DNA of 64,000 nucleotides from Treponema sp. (GTDB lineage: Bacteria; Spirochaetota; Spirochaetia; Treponematales; Treponemataceae): contig JAFUTH010000014.1 of assembly GCA_017484285.1 (NCBI GenBank), positions 186,001 to 250,000 of the forward strand, given 5' to 3'. The notes below the pieces were generated by a model. It was not told the DNA's origin. It ran no database searches and saw only the letters and a list, made by a program, of their open reading frames with translations. Shown piece by piece: positions 25,115-33,775 of this stretch. Both the position numbers and the translations under genes were made by a program. Positions within the stretch are counted from its first letter, which is position 1, and every line of letters starts with the position of its first letter.

Positions 25115-26803
25115 CTATTGCAAAATCGCGCCTTTATCCGCTGAACTTACCAACTTCGCATATCGTGCGAGGTAGCCCGTCTTGACTTTCGGCTCCGGAG
25201 CGACCCATTTTGCCTTTCGCTTCGCAAGCTCTTCGTCGCTTACATCGAGGTGAATCTTGTAGTTGTTGATGTCGAGCGTGATTTTGTCACCTTCTTGGAC
25301 GAGCGCAATCGGACCGCCAACCGCCGCTTCCGGTGAGCAGTGACCGAGACTTGCTCCGCGCGTAGCGCCTGAGAAGCGACCGTCGGTGATGAGCGCGACC
25401 TGCTTATCCAAGCCCTGACCAGCAAGAGCGGCAGTGACGGCGAGCATTTCTCGCATACCGGGGCCGCCTTTTGGTCCTTCGTAGCGGATTACCACGACAT
25501 CGCCAGGGTGAATCTGCGCTTTCTGCACGGCTTCCATTGCCTCGCTTTCGTCGTTGAACACGCGGGCAGGACCTGTGTGAAGCATAAGCTCTTTTGCGCA
25601 TGCGCTTCGCTTTACGACCGTGCCGTTCGGTGCGAGATTTCCGAAGAGGATTGCGATTCCGCCGTTGTCTGAGTACGGGTTTTCAATCGGGCGCAAAATT
25701 TCGGGGTTTCGGTTTTTCACGCCCTTGATGTTCTCCGCGATTGTCTTTCCTGTCGCCGTGATGAGCGAAGTGTTGATAAGGTTCTTTTTTGCAAGTTCTG
25801 CTAGGACTGCCTGAACGCCGCCTGCGTCATCAAGCTCACACATGAAAGTGTGACCTGCGGGAGCGAGGTGGCAGAGGTTCGGAGTGCGGTTTGAGATTTC
25901 GTTGACTTCGTGCAAATCGAGCGTAAGCCCCGCCTCATGCATGATTGCAGGAACATGGAGCATGGTGTTACTAGAGCAGCCGAGTGCCATATCAGCGGCG
26001 AGCGCGTTCTTGAAGTTCTCTGCGGTCATCATTTTTCGCGCGGTGATTCCTTTTTTGTACAAATCCATGACCGCCATGCCCGCATGTTTTGCAAGCTGGA
26101 TTCTTCGCCCTGTGACAGCGGGAATCGTGCCGTTTCCGGGCAAGCCCAATCCCAAAACTTCGGTGAGACAGTTCATTGAATTTGCGGTGAACATGCCAGA
26201 GCACGCGCCACAGCCTGGGCACGCATAATTTTCCATTTCGCGGAGCTGCTCTTCGGTCACTTTGCCCACGGCCAAGCCGCCGACCGCCTCAAACATATCA
26301 GTTAAAGAAAGATTTTTGCCAGAATACGGATTTGAAGCGTCATTTCCCGGTAAGTGCCCCGGCATCATAGGACCACCGCTCACAAACACGGTCGGCAAGT
26401 CCAAGCGAGCCGCCGCCATGAGCATTCCAGGAACGATTTTGTCGCAGTTCGGAATCATGACGAGCGCGTCAAACTGGTGCGCCTTTGCCACGCACTCAAC
26501 GCTGTCGGCAATGAGTTCGCGCGTGACAAGCGAGTATTTCATGCCCTCATGCCCCATCGCGATTCCGTCACACACGCCGATTGCTGGGAACTCGACTGGG
26601 GTGCCGCCCGCCAAGCGAACGCCTGCCTTTACCGCCTCAGCAATTCGGTCAAGCTCAATGTGCCCCGGAATCAATTCATTTTTCGCACAGATGATGCCGA
26701 CCATCGGCTGAGCGAGTTCTTCATCGGTGTAGCCTGAAGCATAAAAAAGCGAGCGGTGCGGAGCGCGCGCCGTTCCCACAATTGCGTTATCAGATTTCTT
26801 CAT
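25115..26803 (-). CDS. ilvD: Dihydroxy-acid dehydratase
   Basis: Fe-S enzyme of valine, leucine and isoleucine synthesis; dehydrates 2,3-dihydroxy acids to 2-keto acids. 562 residues with the family's segments: Cys39 in [14 protein letters not shown], Cys120 in [11 protein letters not shown], and Cys195, Cys198 and Cys201 in the stretch [18 protein letters not shown], plus [19 protein letters not shown] near the end. ATG 26803 follows AGAGGT. The leader contains a family A palindrome. Its pathway partner ilvB is at 31839 in a separate unit. Confidence 0.96.
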   Translation of the reverse strand: MKKSDNAIVGTARAPHRSLFYASGYTDEELAQPMVGIICAKNELIPGHIELDRIAEAVKAGVRLAGGTPVEFPAIGVCDGIAMGHEGMKYSLVTRELIADSVECVAKAHQFDALVMIPNCDKIVPGMLMAAARLDLPTVFVSGGPMMPGHLPGNDASNPYSGKNLSLTDMFEAVGGLAVGKVTEEQLREMENYACPGCGACSGMFTANSMNCLTEVLGLGLPGNGTIPAVTGRRIQLAKHAGMAVMDLYKKGITARKMMTAENFKNALAADMALGCSSNTMLHVPAIMHEAGLTLDLHEVNEISNRTPNLCHLAPAGHTFMCELDDAGGVQAVLAELAKKNLINTSLITATGKTIAENIKGVKNRNPEILRPIENPYSDNGGIAILFGNLAPNGTVVKRSACAKELMLHTGPARVFNDESEAMEAVQKAQIHPGDVVVIRYEGPKGGPGMREMLAVTAALAGQGLDKQVALITDGRFSGATRGASLGHCSPEAAVGGPIALVQEGDKITLDINNYKIHLDVSDEELAKRKAKWVAPEPKVKTGYLARYAKLVSSADKGAILQ

Positions 26804-26820
26804 AGTGTACCTCTGTTATG

Positions 26821-26902
26821 TCACACGGATTGGATTTTGCTAACGCAAAATCTGAACAAGGTTTTAAAGAGATTCCGTTAGGAATCTCGAATCCGTGTGA
26901 CA
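26821..26902. repeat. Palindromic repeat family A, copy 2 (ilvD leader)
   Basis: Bounded by GTCACACGGATTGG and CGAATCCGTGTGAC, with hairpins GATTTTGC-TAAC-GCAAAATC and GAGATTCC-GTTA-GGAATCTC. It lies between the predicted ilvD promoter and ilvD, so it would be copied into the mRNA leader. Confidence 0.85.
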
Positions 26903-26920
26903 ATTATTTTCTTTGACTAA

Positions 26921-26949
26921 ATTATATCTATTCATGATTGTTGCGTAAA
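26921..26949 (-). promoter_or_regulatory. Possible ilvD promoter
   Basis: On the minus strand TATAAT (26921-26926) with TTTACG (26944-26949) at 17-bp spacing. It is 118 nt upstream of ilvD, leaving the family A palindrome in the leader. The stretch 26950-27044 shows nothing else I can support. Confidence 0.5.
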
Positions 26950-27044
26950 GTGAAATATTTGAAATGTTTTATTGATTTATTTGCACTTATACGATTGCGG
27001 AAAAATCACAGGGGACGAGAAGTCTATGTTTTATATCAAACATA

Positions 27045-27078
27045 CAGAAAAAAAATCCCGATGCCAAATGCCACCGGG
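27045..27078 (-). terminator. Rho-independent terminator after the InlB-repeat lipoprotein
   Basis: On the minus strand CCCGGTG (27072-27078) pairs with CATCGGG (27057-27063) and is followed by ATTTTTTTT. It lies 35 bp beyond the stop of the lipoprotein gene. Confidence 0.8.
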
Positions 27079-27112
27079 AATGATAAAGAGATTTATATTA
27101 TTTTACTGATTG

Positions 27113-28186
27113 TTAATTAGCGGGCTCAATGGCGACAGATCTTATGCAGAATTCTGTAACGGTTGATCCAATATAGATTTTACCACCAGCTGAGCCAAAG
27201 TCATAGGTGTCGGTAAGTGCTGGTTGTTCTATATCTCGGAATCCAGAAGTTACTACAGTGGTGTCGTTATTCCCCACGGATTTAACGACATTGGCTCCTA
27301 CTTTTATCGCCATATATTCGGCATCTTTTGGAATTGCACTTCTTACACACCAATCGAGGGTGACTTTTACCTTGCCTTGAACACCAGAAATCTCAACGCC
27401 ACAGTAGCGTACACCAAGTCCCGCCGCTTGAGTGCTGTATTTGAATTGAGGTTGCTTTGCTATATCTTTACCATTGATACTTGAGCCCAAATTGCTGTTT
27501 GCGTTTGCGAGCAAGGTGACGATTACTCCGCTTTCTGTATCATCAATAATCTTCGTATTGCTACTTATCGTAGCAGCACCGCTCTTAATACCTGATATGG
27601 CAGATATGGTATTTGCGTACCCGCCTTTATTTGTCAAATTAAAGGAAAAGTTTGTTGCTGTACTCGTCCATTTTGCATACAGTGTGATTGTTGCGGTGAT
27701 TGCAGTAGAAAAATTAAATTGTTGTGTAAGAGCCGCATCGATAAACCACCCTGCGAATGTATTGGATGCACGAGTAGGTGTATTGGGTTCTGTTGCCGTT
27801 TTTCCGCTTTCTATGATTTGGAAGTCAACGGAAGAGCCGCCGTTACTGTTAAAAATGACCGCATAACTACCCACAGGAATAGTCGCCCATTTTGCGTATA
27901 CTGTGATATTCGCCGTAATTTTTGTGCTGAATGAAAATGCGGTTGAAAACGTGCTGTCACTGTACCAGCCTTCAAAGATGTTGTTATCTTTAGCGGGTGC
28001 GGTGGGTTCTGTTGCTGTTTTACCAGATTCTATCGTTTGTGTAGGTATGGTAGAGCCGCCGTTAGTGTTAAATGTAACGGTATAGGTTGCAATTTCTTTA
28101 GGTTCTTCATTGTCTGAACATGAGATAAATGCGTATGCAAATGCGATTGCAACGCTGCATACGAATATGTTTTTAAGCAGTTTCAT
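27113..28186 (-). CDS. Surface lipoprotein with two InlB-type B-repeats
   Basis: 357 residues. The signal peptide ends in a lipobox (AYAFISC, Cys23), so it is a lipoprotein. Two Listeria-Bacteroides (Flg_new/InlB B) repeats follow: residues about 34-100 and 103-172, each with VTFNTNGGS or VIFNSNGGS at the start, a GWY or GWF turn, and a YAKW end. The C-terminal 185 residues are unrecognised, Ser/Thr/Asn-rich and beta-type, perhaps a ligand-binding domain. Composition differs from neighbours. AGGAGG lies ahead of the ATG. Confidence 0.85.
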   Translation of the reverse strand: MKLLKNIFVCSVAIAFAYAFISCSDNEEPKEIATYTVTFNTNGGSTIPTQTIESGKTATEPTAPAKDNNIFEGWYSDSTFSTAFSFSTKITANITVYAKWATIPVGSYAVIFNSNGGSSVDFQIIESGKTATEPNTPTRASNTFAGWFIDAALTQQFNFSTAITATITLYAKWTSTATNFSFNLTNKGGYANTISAISGIKSGAATISSNTKIIDDTESGVIVTLLANANSNLGSSINGKDIAKQPQFKYSTQAAGLGVRYCGVEISGVQGKVKVTLDWCVRSAIPKDAEYMAIKVGANVVKSVGNNDTTVVTSGFRDIEQPALTDTYDFGSAGGKIYIGSTVTEFCIRSVAIEPAN

Positions 28187-28380
28187 AGATGTCCTCCTAA
28201 TTAAGTATAAAAATTTAAAGCCAATAGCTTAATAAATAGTTTATCATGGTTTTTAGCATGTGTATATGGAAATTGCAAACTGATAGCATGTATTCTATGT
28301 TCAGCGCACTTATAGTCAAAAAACTACCACGTGATTGGCGATAGGCTGGTTACATTCCCGAAATAAAAAGCGCGATTCCA

Positions 28381-29799
28381 TTACAGTTTCTCGCACAGGC
28401 TGATTGCCGTTTCAAAAAACGCGTTCTCCGCCTGTGCGGAAAAACGCTCCCGCAAATCGCAGAGATTTTTTTTGAGCGCGTCTTTCGTCTTGCCTGTTAC
28501 AATCACCTCGCAATATCCTTGCTCGCGAATCTGCTTTGCCGCATGGTTTTCAATTTGATTCACAAACGCAACAAAGGTGAGTGATTTCAGCTCCAAAAGC
28601 GTTTTCTCGTCAAGAATCGGAAATTTTATGTTCACGGTATTAAGCAAAAAGTCACACGGATTGGATTTTGCTAACGCAAAATCGGCGTTTTTTTGTTTTA
28701 AAGAGATTCCGTTAGGAATCTCGAATCCGTGTGACAATACTATCTCGCTCAAAGGCATTCCTGCGCTTGCCGCGTAGGTCGTGCTCATGCCTGAAAGGCG
28801 CGGATTTATCTCAATCACGAACCATTTTTCCCCGTCAAAAACCAAATCCACCTGAGCGATTCCATTCAACTGTAAGCTGTTCGCGAGCTTCGTGAGCATT
28901 TCCCGCAATTCCGAAAGTTTGTATTTTTCGTTGTGCGTTTTATTTTCTTCCAAAAACGGTCCAATCTTCACCGACTGCTTGGGGCTTGTGATTCCGTACT
29001 GATTCACGCTGAACAAAAAAGGCGGGAGAATCGTGTAGTCGCCTTTGCCTGTTTTTTCGTCAAATGTGCCGTAGATTTCCGCGCCGAACTGCTCGCCTGA
29101 AATCAGTTCTTCGATTATTCGGTCAGACGTCGTCTTTTTTGAGCGCAAGATTCCCGCCGCTTCGTCAAAATTGTTCACCACATCCGCGCCGAACGAGCTT
29201 AATCCGGTGGTGTCTTTGATAATCACGGGGAAGCGGAGTTTTTTGATTTCGTGGAAAAGTGCGTCTCGGTACACATTGCTTTTCAGCTCGCGCCGATTCC
29301 CCGCGTTGATGTACAATTCGTGGTGCAGGTGCACGGCTTTTGCGCAGTTTACGCCGATTTTTTCAAGAAATTCGTGCGTGCGCCACTTGTCAAAGCAAAT
29401 CAGGCTCGTTTCGACTGAATGGCAAATCGTCTTGATTCCCTTTTCGCGTAAAAAATCCGCCACCACCGCGTCTTTTATCGTAAGCCAGTCGTAAGGCATC
29501 ACATAAAAACTCACGGCAATCGCCATATCGACCTTTAATTCCGCTAGTTCCTCGGCGATTTTTTTCTCGGAGTTGTTCTGAATGATGTGATAGTCGATTC
29601 TTTCTGATTTTTTTGCGATTTCGTTCCCGTCAAGGTCAAGCAAAAACATTCCCGGAAGTTGCGTGGCGATGATGAATTGGTGTTCCTTGTGCGTCTCTGC
29701 AAGAAAATCCCATTGCTCAGCCCACGAGGGGAGCGTGGTCGTTTTGATTGCCTTTCCGTCATACAGATTTGAGCTTGTCGAATAGAAGAGAATGCGCAT
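28381..29799 (-). CDS. ATP-grasp enzyme with a palindromic repeat inserted in frame
   Basis: 472 residues. An ATP-grasp fold covers about 125-345: FPVIIKDTTGLSSFGADVV for nucleotide binding, IIEELISGEQFGAEIYG, and metal-binding VDLVFDGEKWFVIEINPRLS. Such enzymes join a carboxylate to an amine or thiol; the substrate is unknown. Residues about 359-387 (SHGFEIPNGISLKQKNADFA, then LAKSNPCD) are encoded by an 85-bp family A palindrome at 28651-28735, and reading continues in frame after it into NTVNIKFPIL. The insertion lies after the catalytic residues, so activity may be kept. The promoter has a leaderless layout. A lone gene. Confidence 0.85.
   Translation of the reverse strand: MRILFYSTSSNLYDGKAIKTTTLPSWAEQWDFLAETHKEHQFIIATQLPGMFLLDLDGNEIAKKSERIDYHIIQNNSEKKIAEELAELKVDMAIAVSFYVMPYDWLTIKDAVVADFLREKGIKTICHSVETSLICFDKWRTHEFLEKIGVNCAKAVHLHHELYINAGNRRELKSNVYRDALFHEIKKLRFPVIIKDTTGLSSFGADVVNNFDEAAGILRSKKTTSDRIIEELISGEQFGAEIYGTFDEKTGKGDYTILPPFLFSVNQYGITSPKQSVKIGPFLEENKTHNEKYKLSELREMLTKLANSLQLNGIAQVDLVFDGEKWFVIEINPRLSGMSTTYAASAGMPLSEIVLSHGFEIPNGISLKQKNADFALAKSNPCDFLLNTVNIKFPILDEKTLLELKSLTFVAFVNQIENHAAKQIREQGYCEVIVTGKTKDALKKNLCDLRERFSAQAENAFFETAISLCEKL
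28651..28735. repeat. Palindromic repeat family A, copy 3 (inside a coding region)
   Basis: Ends GTCACACGGATTGG and CGAATCCGTGTGAC; hairpins GATTTTGC-TAAC-GCAAAATC and GAGATTCC-GTTA-GGAATCTC, as in copy 2 and differing from it mainly in the spacer. It lies wholly inside the ATP-grasp gene and does not break its frame. Confidence 0.9.
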
Positions 29800-29805
29800 A
29801 AAAGA

Positions 29806-29834
29806 AGCCTAGCACATTTTTTGCTCCGTGAGAA
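29806..29834 (-). promoter_or_regulatory. Promoter of the ATP-grasp gene, leaderless arrangement
   Basis: On the minus strand TTCTCA (29829-29834), 17 bp, TAGGCT (29806-29811), then 6 nt to the ATG at 29799. No Shine-Dalgarno sequence. Confidence 0.5.
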
Positions 29835-29894
29835 TCTGAATTATCCTTGAAAAAAGAATAGAAAAATCTGAAAACTGGTTTATACTATGAGTGT

Positions 29895-30944
29895 ATGGAT
29901 ACAGACTTGATTGCTAAAATTGAACCAAAATTTGACGCACTCACGGGCGTGTACGAGCGATTCGCCATTGAAAACATGGCGCGCCGTATGCTTGAGGATA
30001 CGCATCCTTTTGCGCTCCTGCTGATTGACGGTGACAATTTTAAGAATATAAACGACGGATTCGGGCACAGTGTCGGTGACTTGGTCATCACGATTATCGC
30101 GCACAAAATAAAAGCCGCGCTTGAAGGAGTTGGATTTGTCGGGCGCTTCGGTGGCGATGAATTCATCATTCTGATTCCTGATGTCGTCGAGTACGATGAA
30201 ATTTGGAACACATGCCGGAACATTCACGCACAGTTTGAGGAATTTACCGTTCCCGACTATCCTTCAATTTTCATCACGATTACGACGGGGCTTGCGCGCT
30301 TCCCTAACGACGGCAGCACTTACGAAGAATTGTTTGAAAAAGCTGACAAGGCATTGTATCGCGGAAAGCAAAAGGGACGCAGTTGTTTTATCATCTACCT
30401 CGACGAAAAACACAAGAATATCAAAATCCACTCGAGCGACGGTCCCACGGCGAATTCCATGCAGCAGCACAACATGATTTTTAACCTGCTTTCTAAGAAT
30501 GATGACTTGCGCCTCTCGATTCCCTATCTCCTTCAGTTCTTTACGACGGTGCTCATGATTGACCATGTTGGCATTCAGAACGAAAAGGAACTGCTCTTTT
30601 CAGAAGTCTATTCTCTCTCTCGGGGCAAGCAATTTTGGCATATTGATACTGCACTCATCTCGCTCAACGTAAATCCTGCGAACGCAATCTTTTATATGAA
30701 CGATATACGCCAACTCACCACCATTCATCAGAATGCACTGCTCGAAAAATTCGAAGAGCAACAGATTGTCTCGACGTTTTATGCTGAGATTTCATATGCG
30801 GGCACGCTTTACGGCTACTTGCGCGCGGACTCGACGGCAACGCTTCGCATTTGGCAGCATTCTGACATGGATTTGCTGCTCACTGCGGCAAAAGCAATCG
30901 CGATGTCACTCCATTTCCAAAGGAAGCGCCTTGAAGACCTCTAG
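29895..30944 (+). CDS. GGDEF (diguanylate cyclase) protein with C-terminal GAF-like domain, second paralogue
   Basis: 349 residues, alignable end to end with the protein at 2411-3481 (shared: RFGGDEF, DKALYRGK.KGR.CFIIYL, KHKNIK, IRADS or LRADS, IW.HSDMDLL.TAA.AIAMSLH). Residues 1-175 are the GGDEF domain with GGDEF at 86-90 and ALLLIDGDNFKNINDGFGH before it; 200-349 are GAF-like. It lacks an RxxD inhibitory site and membrane segments. TATACT ends 8 nt before the ATG and there is no ribosome-binding site. The following YitT gene starts inside its end. Confidence 0.92.
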   Translation: MDTDLIAKIEPKFDALTGVYERFAIENMARRMLEDTHPFALLLIDGDNFKNINDGFGHSVGDLVITIIAHKIKAALEGVGFVGRFGGDEFIILIPDVVEYDEIWNTCRNIHAQFEEFTVPDYPSIFITITTGLARFPNDGSTYEELFEKADKALYRGKQKGRSCFIIYLDEKHKNIKIHSSDGPTANSMQQHNMIFNLLSKNDDLRLSIPYLLQFFTTVLMIDHVGIQNEKELLFSEVYSLSRGKQFWHIDTALISLNVNPANAIFYMNDIRQLTTIHQNALLEKFEEQQIVSTFYAEISYAGTLYGYLRADSTATLRIWQHSDMDLLLTAAKAIAMSLHFQRKRLEDL

Positions 30945-31794
30945 CATTTTTCATGACGCAAAGCGGCTCTTTCTCGTGCTATTAGGCGGCGTGCTCATGG
31001 CGATAAACATCAACACGTTCGTCACGGCGGCGAATCTGTTCCCCGGCGGATTTGCGGGCGTTACGCTGCTCATTCAGAACAGCGCGCGTGCTTTTTTTGG
31101 CGTGAGTCTTCCGTATTCGCTCATCGTCTATGCGTTCAATGTCGTTCCGGTGATTATCGGCTTTAAATTCATCGGAAAGCGATTCACGATTTTCTCAGTC
31201 GTCATGATTTTTGTGTCGGGCTTGCTCACCGACGTGCTTCCCAAGTGGAATCTCACCGATGACGTGCTTTTATGCTCGGTGTTCGGCGGCATTTTAAACG
31301 CAATTTCGGTCTCCTGCTGTCTGTTTGGCGAAAGCTCTTCGGGCGGCACTGACTTTATCGCGATTTTTATCTCCGAGCGCACGGGAAAATCGGCGTGGAA
31401 CATCATTTTTGTCTTCAATTGCATCATTCTCGCCGTTGCGGGCGTTCTTTTTGGCTGGGACAAAGCGCTTTACTCAATCATTTTTCAGTTCACGTCAACG
31501 CAAGCGCTCAATTTCTTCTACAAAAAATACGCAAAAACGACGCTCTTGATTGTGACCGACCATCCTGACGAAATCTACGCGCTCATCCGCGCTCTTACGA
31601 ACCATGCCGCAACGGTCTTTGAGGGCAAGGGCGAGTATTCGGGCAAAACGCACCAGCTGCTTTACACGGTCGTTTCGAGCGACGAGTCGGGCAAACTCGA
31701 AAAGAAAATCCGCACCGTTGACCCAAACGCGTTCATCAACGTGCTTCAATCAAAAGAAATCGTGGGCAGATTTTTCAAGCGCGCGAACGATTAG
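30931..31794 (+). CDS. YitT-family membrane protein (DUF161-DUF2179)
   Basis: Predicted transporter of 287 residues: five or six membrane segments (about 10-190), with ININTFVTAANLFPGGFAGV and the conserved FGESSSGGTDFIA, then a cytoplasmic DUF2179 domain with THQLLYTVVSSDE and VDPNAFINVLQSKEIVGRFF. Substrate unknown. TTG 30931 is proposed as the start: AAGGAAGC lies 5 nt upstream and translation begins 14 nt before the stop of the GGDEF gene, so the two are coupled. The first in-frame ATG would remove part of the first membrane segment. Confidence 0.85.
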   Translation: MKTSSIFHDAKRLFLVLLGGVLMAININTFVTAANLFPGGFAGVTLLIQNSARAFFGVSLPYSLIVYAFNVVPVIIGFKFIGKRFTIFSVVMIFVSGLLTDVLPKWNLTDDVLLCSVFGGILNAISVSCCLFGESSSGGTDFIAIFISERTGKSAWNIIFVFNCIILAVAGVLFGWDKALYSIIFQFTSTQALNFFYKKYAKTTLLIVTDHPDEIYALIRALTNHAATVFEGKGEYSGKTHQLLYTVVSSDESGKLEKKIRTVDPNAFINVLQSKEIVGRFFKRAND

Positions 31795-31803
31795 CGTTTC
31801 TCA

Positions 31804-31832
31804 TTGCCCATTGTCGCGATTTTCAGTAGAAT
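31804..31832 (+). promoter_or_regulatory. ilvB promoter, leaderless arrangement
   Basis: TTGCCC (31804-31809), 17 bp, TAGAAT (31827-31832), then 6 nt to ATG 31839. No Shine-Dalgarno sequence. No leader peptide or attenuator is possible with this start site. Confidence 0.65.
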
Positions 31833-31838
31833 GACGAC

Positions 31839-33560
31839 ATGAAAATCAATGGCTCTCAGATTGTAATCGAATGCCTTGTTGAGCAGGGCGTAGACACCGT
31901 TTTCGGCTATCCGGGCGGAAATATTCTTAACATTTACGACGCGTTGTACAAAAACGCAGACCGAATCAATCATATTCTTACCGCGCACGAACAAGCGGCG
32001 GCACACGCGGCAGACGGCTATGCCCGCACCACAGGAAAAGTCGGCGTGTGCATGGCAACGAGCGGGCCAGGGGCAACGAACCTCGTCACAGGAATTGCGA
32101 CTGCCTATATGGATAGCGTTCCTGTTGTCGCAATCACTTGTAATGTCGGAACTCCTTTACTCGGAAAGGATACCTTCCAAGAAATCGACATCACGGGCGT
32201 TACGTTGCCAATTACCAAGCACAATTTCATCGTCAAAGATGTAAAAGACTTGGCAAAAACATTCCGCGAAGCATTTATTATCGCAAAATCAGGCAGACCT
32301 GGTCCCGTCCTCATCGACATTCCCAAAGATGTCACCGCAAAAGAATGTGACTTCGAGCCGCTCAAAAAGGGCGACGACGGGCTTACCGCGCTCGTTTCAG
32401 AAAACGCGAATTTCTCTCGCGTTGTGCGCGTTGCCGTTCCAAGCGATGAAGAAATCAAAAAAGCGGCCCAAATCATCAATAAATCCGAGCGACCGATTAT
32501 CTATGCGGGCGGTGGCGTAAAAATCTCTGGAGCTGAAAAAGAACTTCTTGAACTTGCAGAAAAAGCGAACATCCCCGTCGCAGAAAGCCTCATGGGGCGC
32601 GATGTGTTCCCAGCCTCGCACCCGCTCTGCACATGGATGGTCGGCATGCACGGCACTCGTGCGAGCAACATGGCAGTTACCGAAAGCGACCTCGTTCTTG
32701 CCTTAGGCTCACGATTCAGTGACCGCGTTATCGGAAACCCAAAGACATTCGCTGAGCACGCGACGGTCTTCCACATCGACATCGACCCCGCCGAAATCAA
32801 CAAGAATATTCCCGCGCAGGAGCAGCTTGTCGGCGATGTAAAAGCAGTTCTCTCGCGCTTGCTTCCGTTGATTGAGAAAAAAGACCACGCAGACTGGCTC
32901 AAAAAGATTGCTGAATGGAAAAAGGAAGTGCCCGCCTGCTACTCAGAAGTCAAAAAAGACTCAATCAACCCCAAATTCATGCTTGAGACCGTGCATAAAT
33001 ACGCGGGCGATGACGCATACATCACCACCGAAGTCGGTCAGCACCAGATGTGGACGGCTCAGTTCTATCCGTTCGGAAAATCGCGCCGTTTCGTCACTTC
33101 GGGCGGCTTGGGCACGATGGGCTACGGCACAGGCGCGGCAATGGGAATCCAAGTCGGTCAGCCGAATGCAAGAGTCGTTCATATCGCAGGTGACGGCTCG
33201 TTCCGCATGAACTGCAACGAACTGTGCACCATCGCCCGCTACAATCTTCCCATCGTCATCGTTTTGGTGAACAACGGCACGCTCGGAAATGTGCGCGTGT
33301 GGCAAAAACTCTTCTACGAAAAACGCTACAGCCACACCACGCTTGATTTCGGTCCTGATTGGGCAAAACTTGCGGACGCGTACGGGGTCGGCTACTACAA
33401 GGCAAATAACAACGACGAATTCGACGCTGAATTCAAAAAAGCCTTTGAAAGCCACAAGCCATGCATCGTTGACGCGCGCGTAGACATCGACGAAATGATT
33501 CTCCCGATGGCAATCCCCGGAAAGCCAATCGACGAGCAGATGATGAGCTGGGATAACTAA
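31839..33560 (+). CDS. ilvB: Acetolactate synthase, catalytic subunit
   Basis: ThDP- and FAD-dependent enzyme, first common step of branched-chain amino acid synthesis. 573 residues: FGYPGGNILNIYDAL, catalytic Glu51 in AHEQAAAHAADGYAR, the FAD domain (190-340) with ALGSRFSDRVIGN, and the ThDP motif GDGSFRMNCNEL to VNNGTLGNVRVWQ. It is complete and intact, but no regulatory subunit gene (ilvN/ilvH) adjoins it; the gene is followed by a terminator and stands alone. Confidence 0.96.
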   Translation: MKINGSQIVIECLVEQGVDTVFGYPGGNILNIYDALYKNADRINHILTAHEQAAAHAADGYARTTGKVGVCMATSGPGATNLVTGIATAYMDSVPVVAITCNVGTPLLGKDTFQEIDITGVTLPITKHNFIVKDVKDLAKTFREAFIIAKSGRPGPVLIDIPKDVTAKECDFEPLKKGDDGLTALVSENANFSRVVRVAVPSDEEIKKAAQIINKSERPIIYAGGGVKISGAEKELLELAEKANIPVAESLMGRDVFPASHPLCTWMVGMHGTRASNMAVTESDLVLALGSRFSDRVIGNPKTFAEHATVFHIDIDPAEINKNIPAQEQLVGDVKAVLSRLLPLIEKKDHADWLKKIAEWKKEVPACYSEVKKDSINPKFMLETVHKYAGDDAYITTEVGQHQMWTAQFYPFGKSRRFVTSGGLGTMGYGTGAAMGIQVGQPNARVVHIAGDGSFRMNCNELCTIARYNLPIVIVLVNNGTLGNVRVWQKLFYEKRYSHTTLDFGPDWAKLADAYGVGYYKANNNDEFDAEFKKAFESHKPCIVDARVDIDEMILPMAIPGKPIDEQMMSWDN

Positions 33561-33561
33561 A

Positions 33562-33615
33562 CAAAAAATTGAAAACTGAAAACGATTTTGCGTAGCAAAA
33601 TCCAATCCGTGTGAT
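33562..33615. repeat. Repeat family C unit joined to a half family A element
   Basis: AAATTGAAAACTGAAAA (family C) runs into GATTTTGCGTAGCAAAATCC and AATCCGTGTGATT (33584-33615), the reverse complement of the left half of family A with a shortened loop and one end change. The other half is missing. A and C also adjoin at 2292-2414. Confidence 0.7.
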
Positions 33616-33626
33616 TAAAAATAGAG

Positions 33627-33671
33627 ACGCCCGCCTATACGAAATAATTTCGTGTAAGCGGGCGTTTTTTT
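33627..33671 (+). terminator. Rho-independent terminator after ilvB
   Basis: ACGCCCGC (33627-33634) pairs with GCGGGCGT (33657-33665), with an inner ACGAAAT/ATTTCGT stem, followed by seven T. Confidence 0.9.
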
Positions 33672-33775
33672 AAGTTATCCGCGTTTATCTGTGTTTATCC
33701 GCGTCAAAAATTAGAAGAGCGGAGCGAAGTTCTAGACAAACTCCTAACTCCTACCTTCTAACTCCTCACTTTATC

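Noticed and set aside
26938..27120. Plus-strand reading frame of 60 codons
   Set aside because: It covers the ilvD promoter and a terminator hairpin, has no ribosome-binding site and ordinary random composition.
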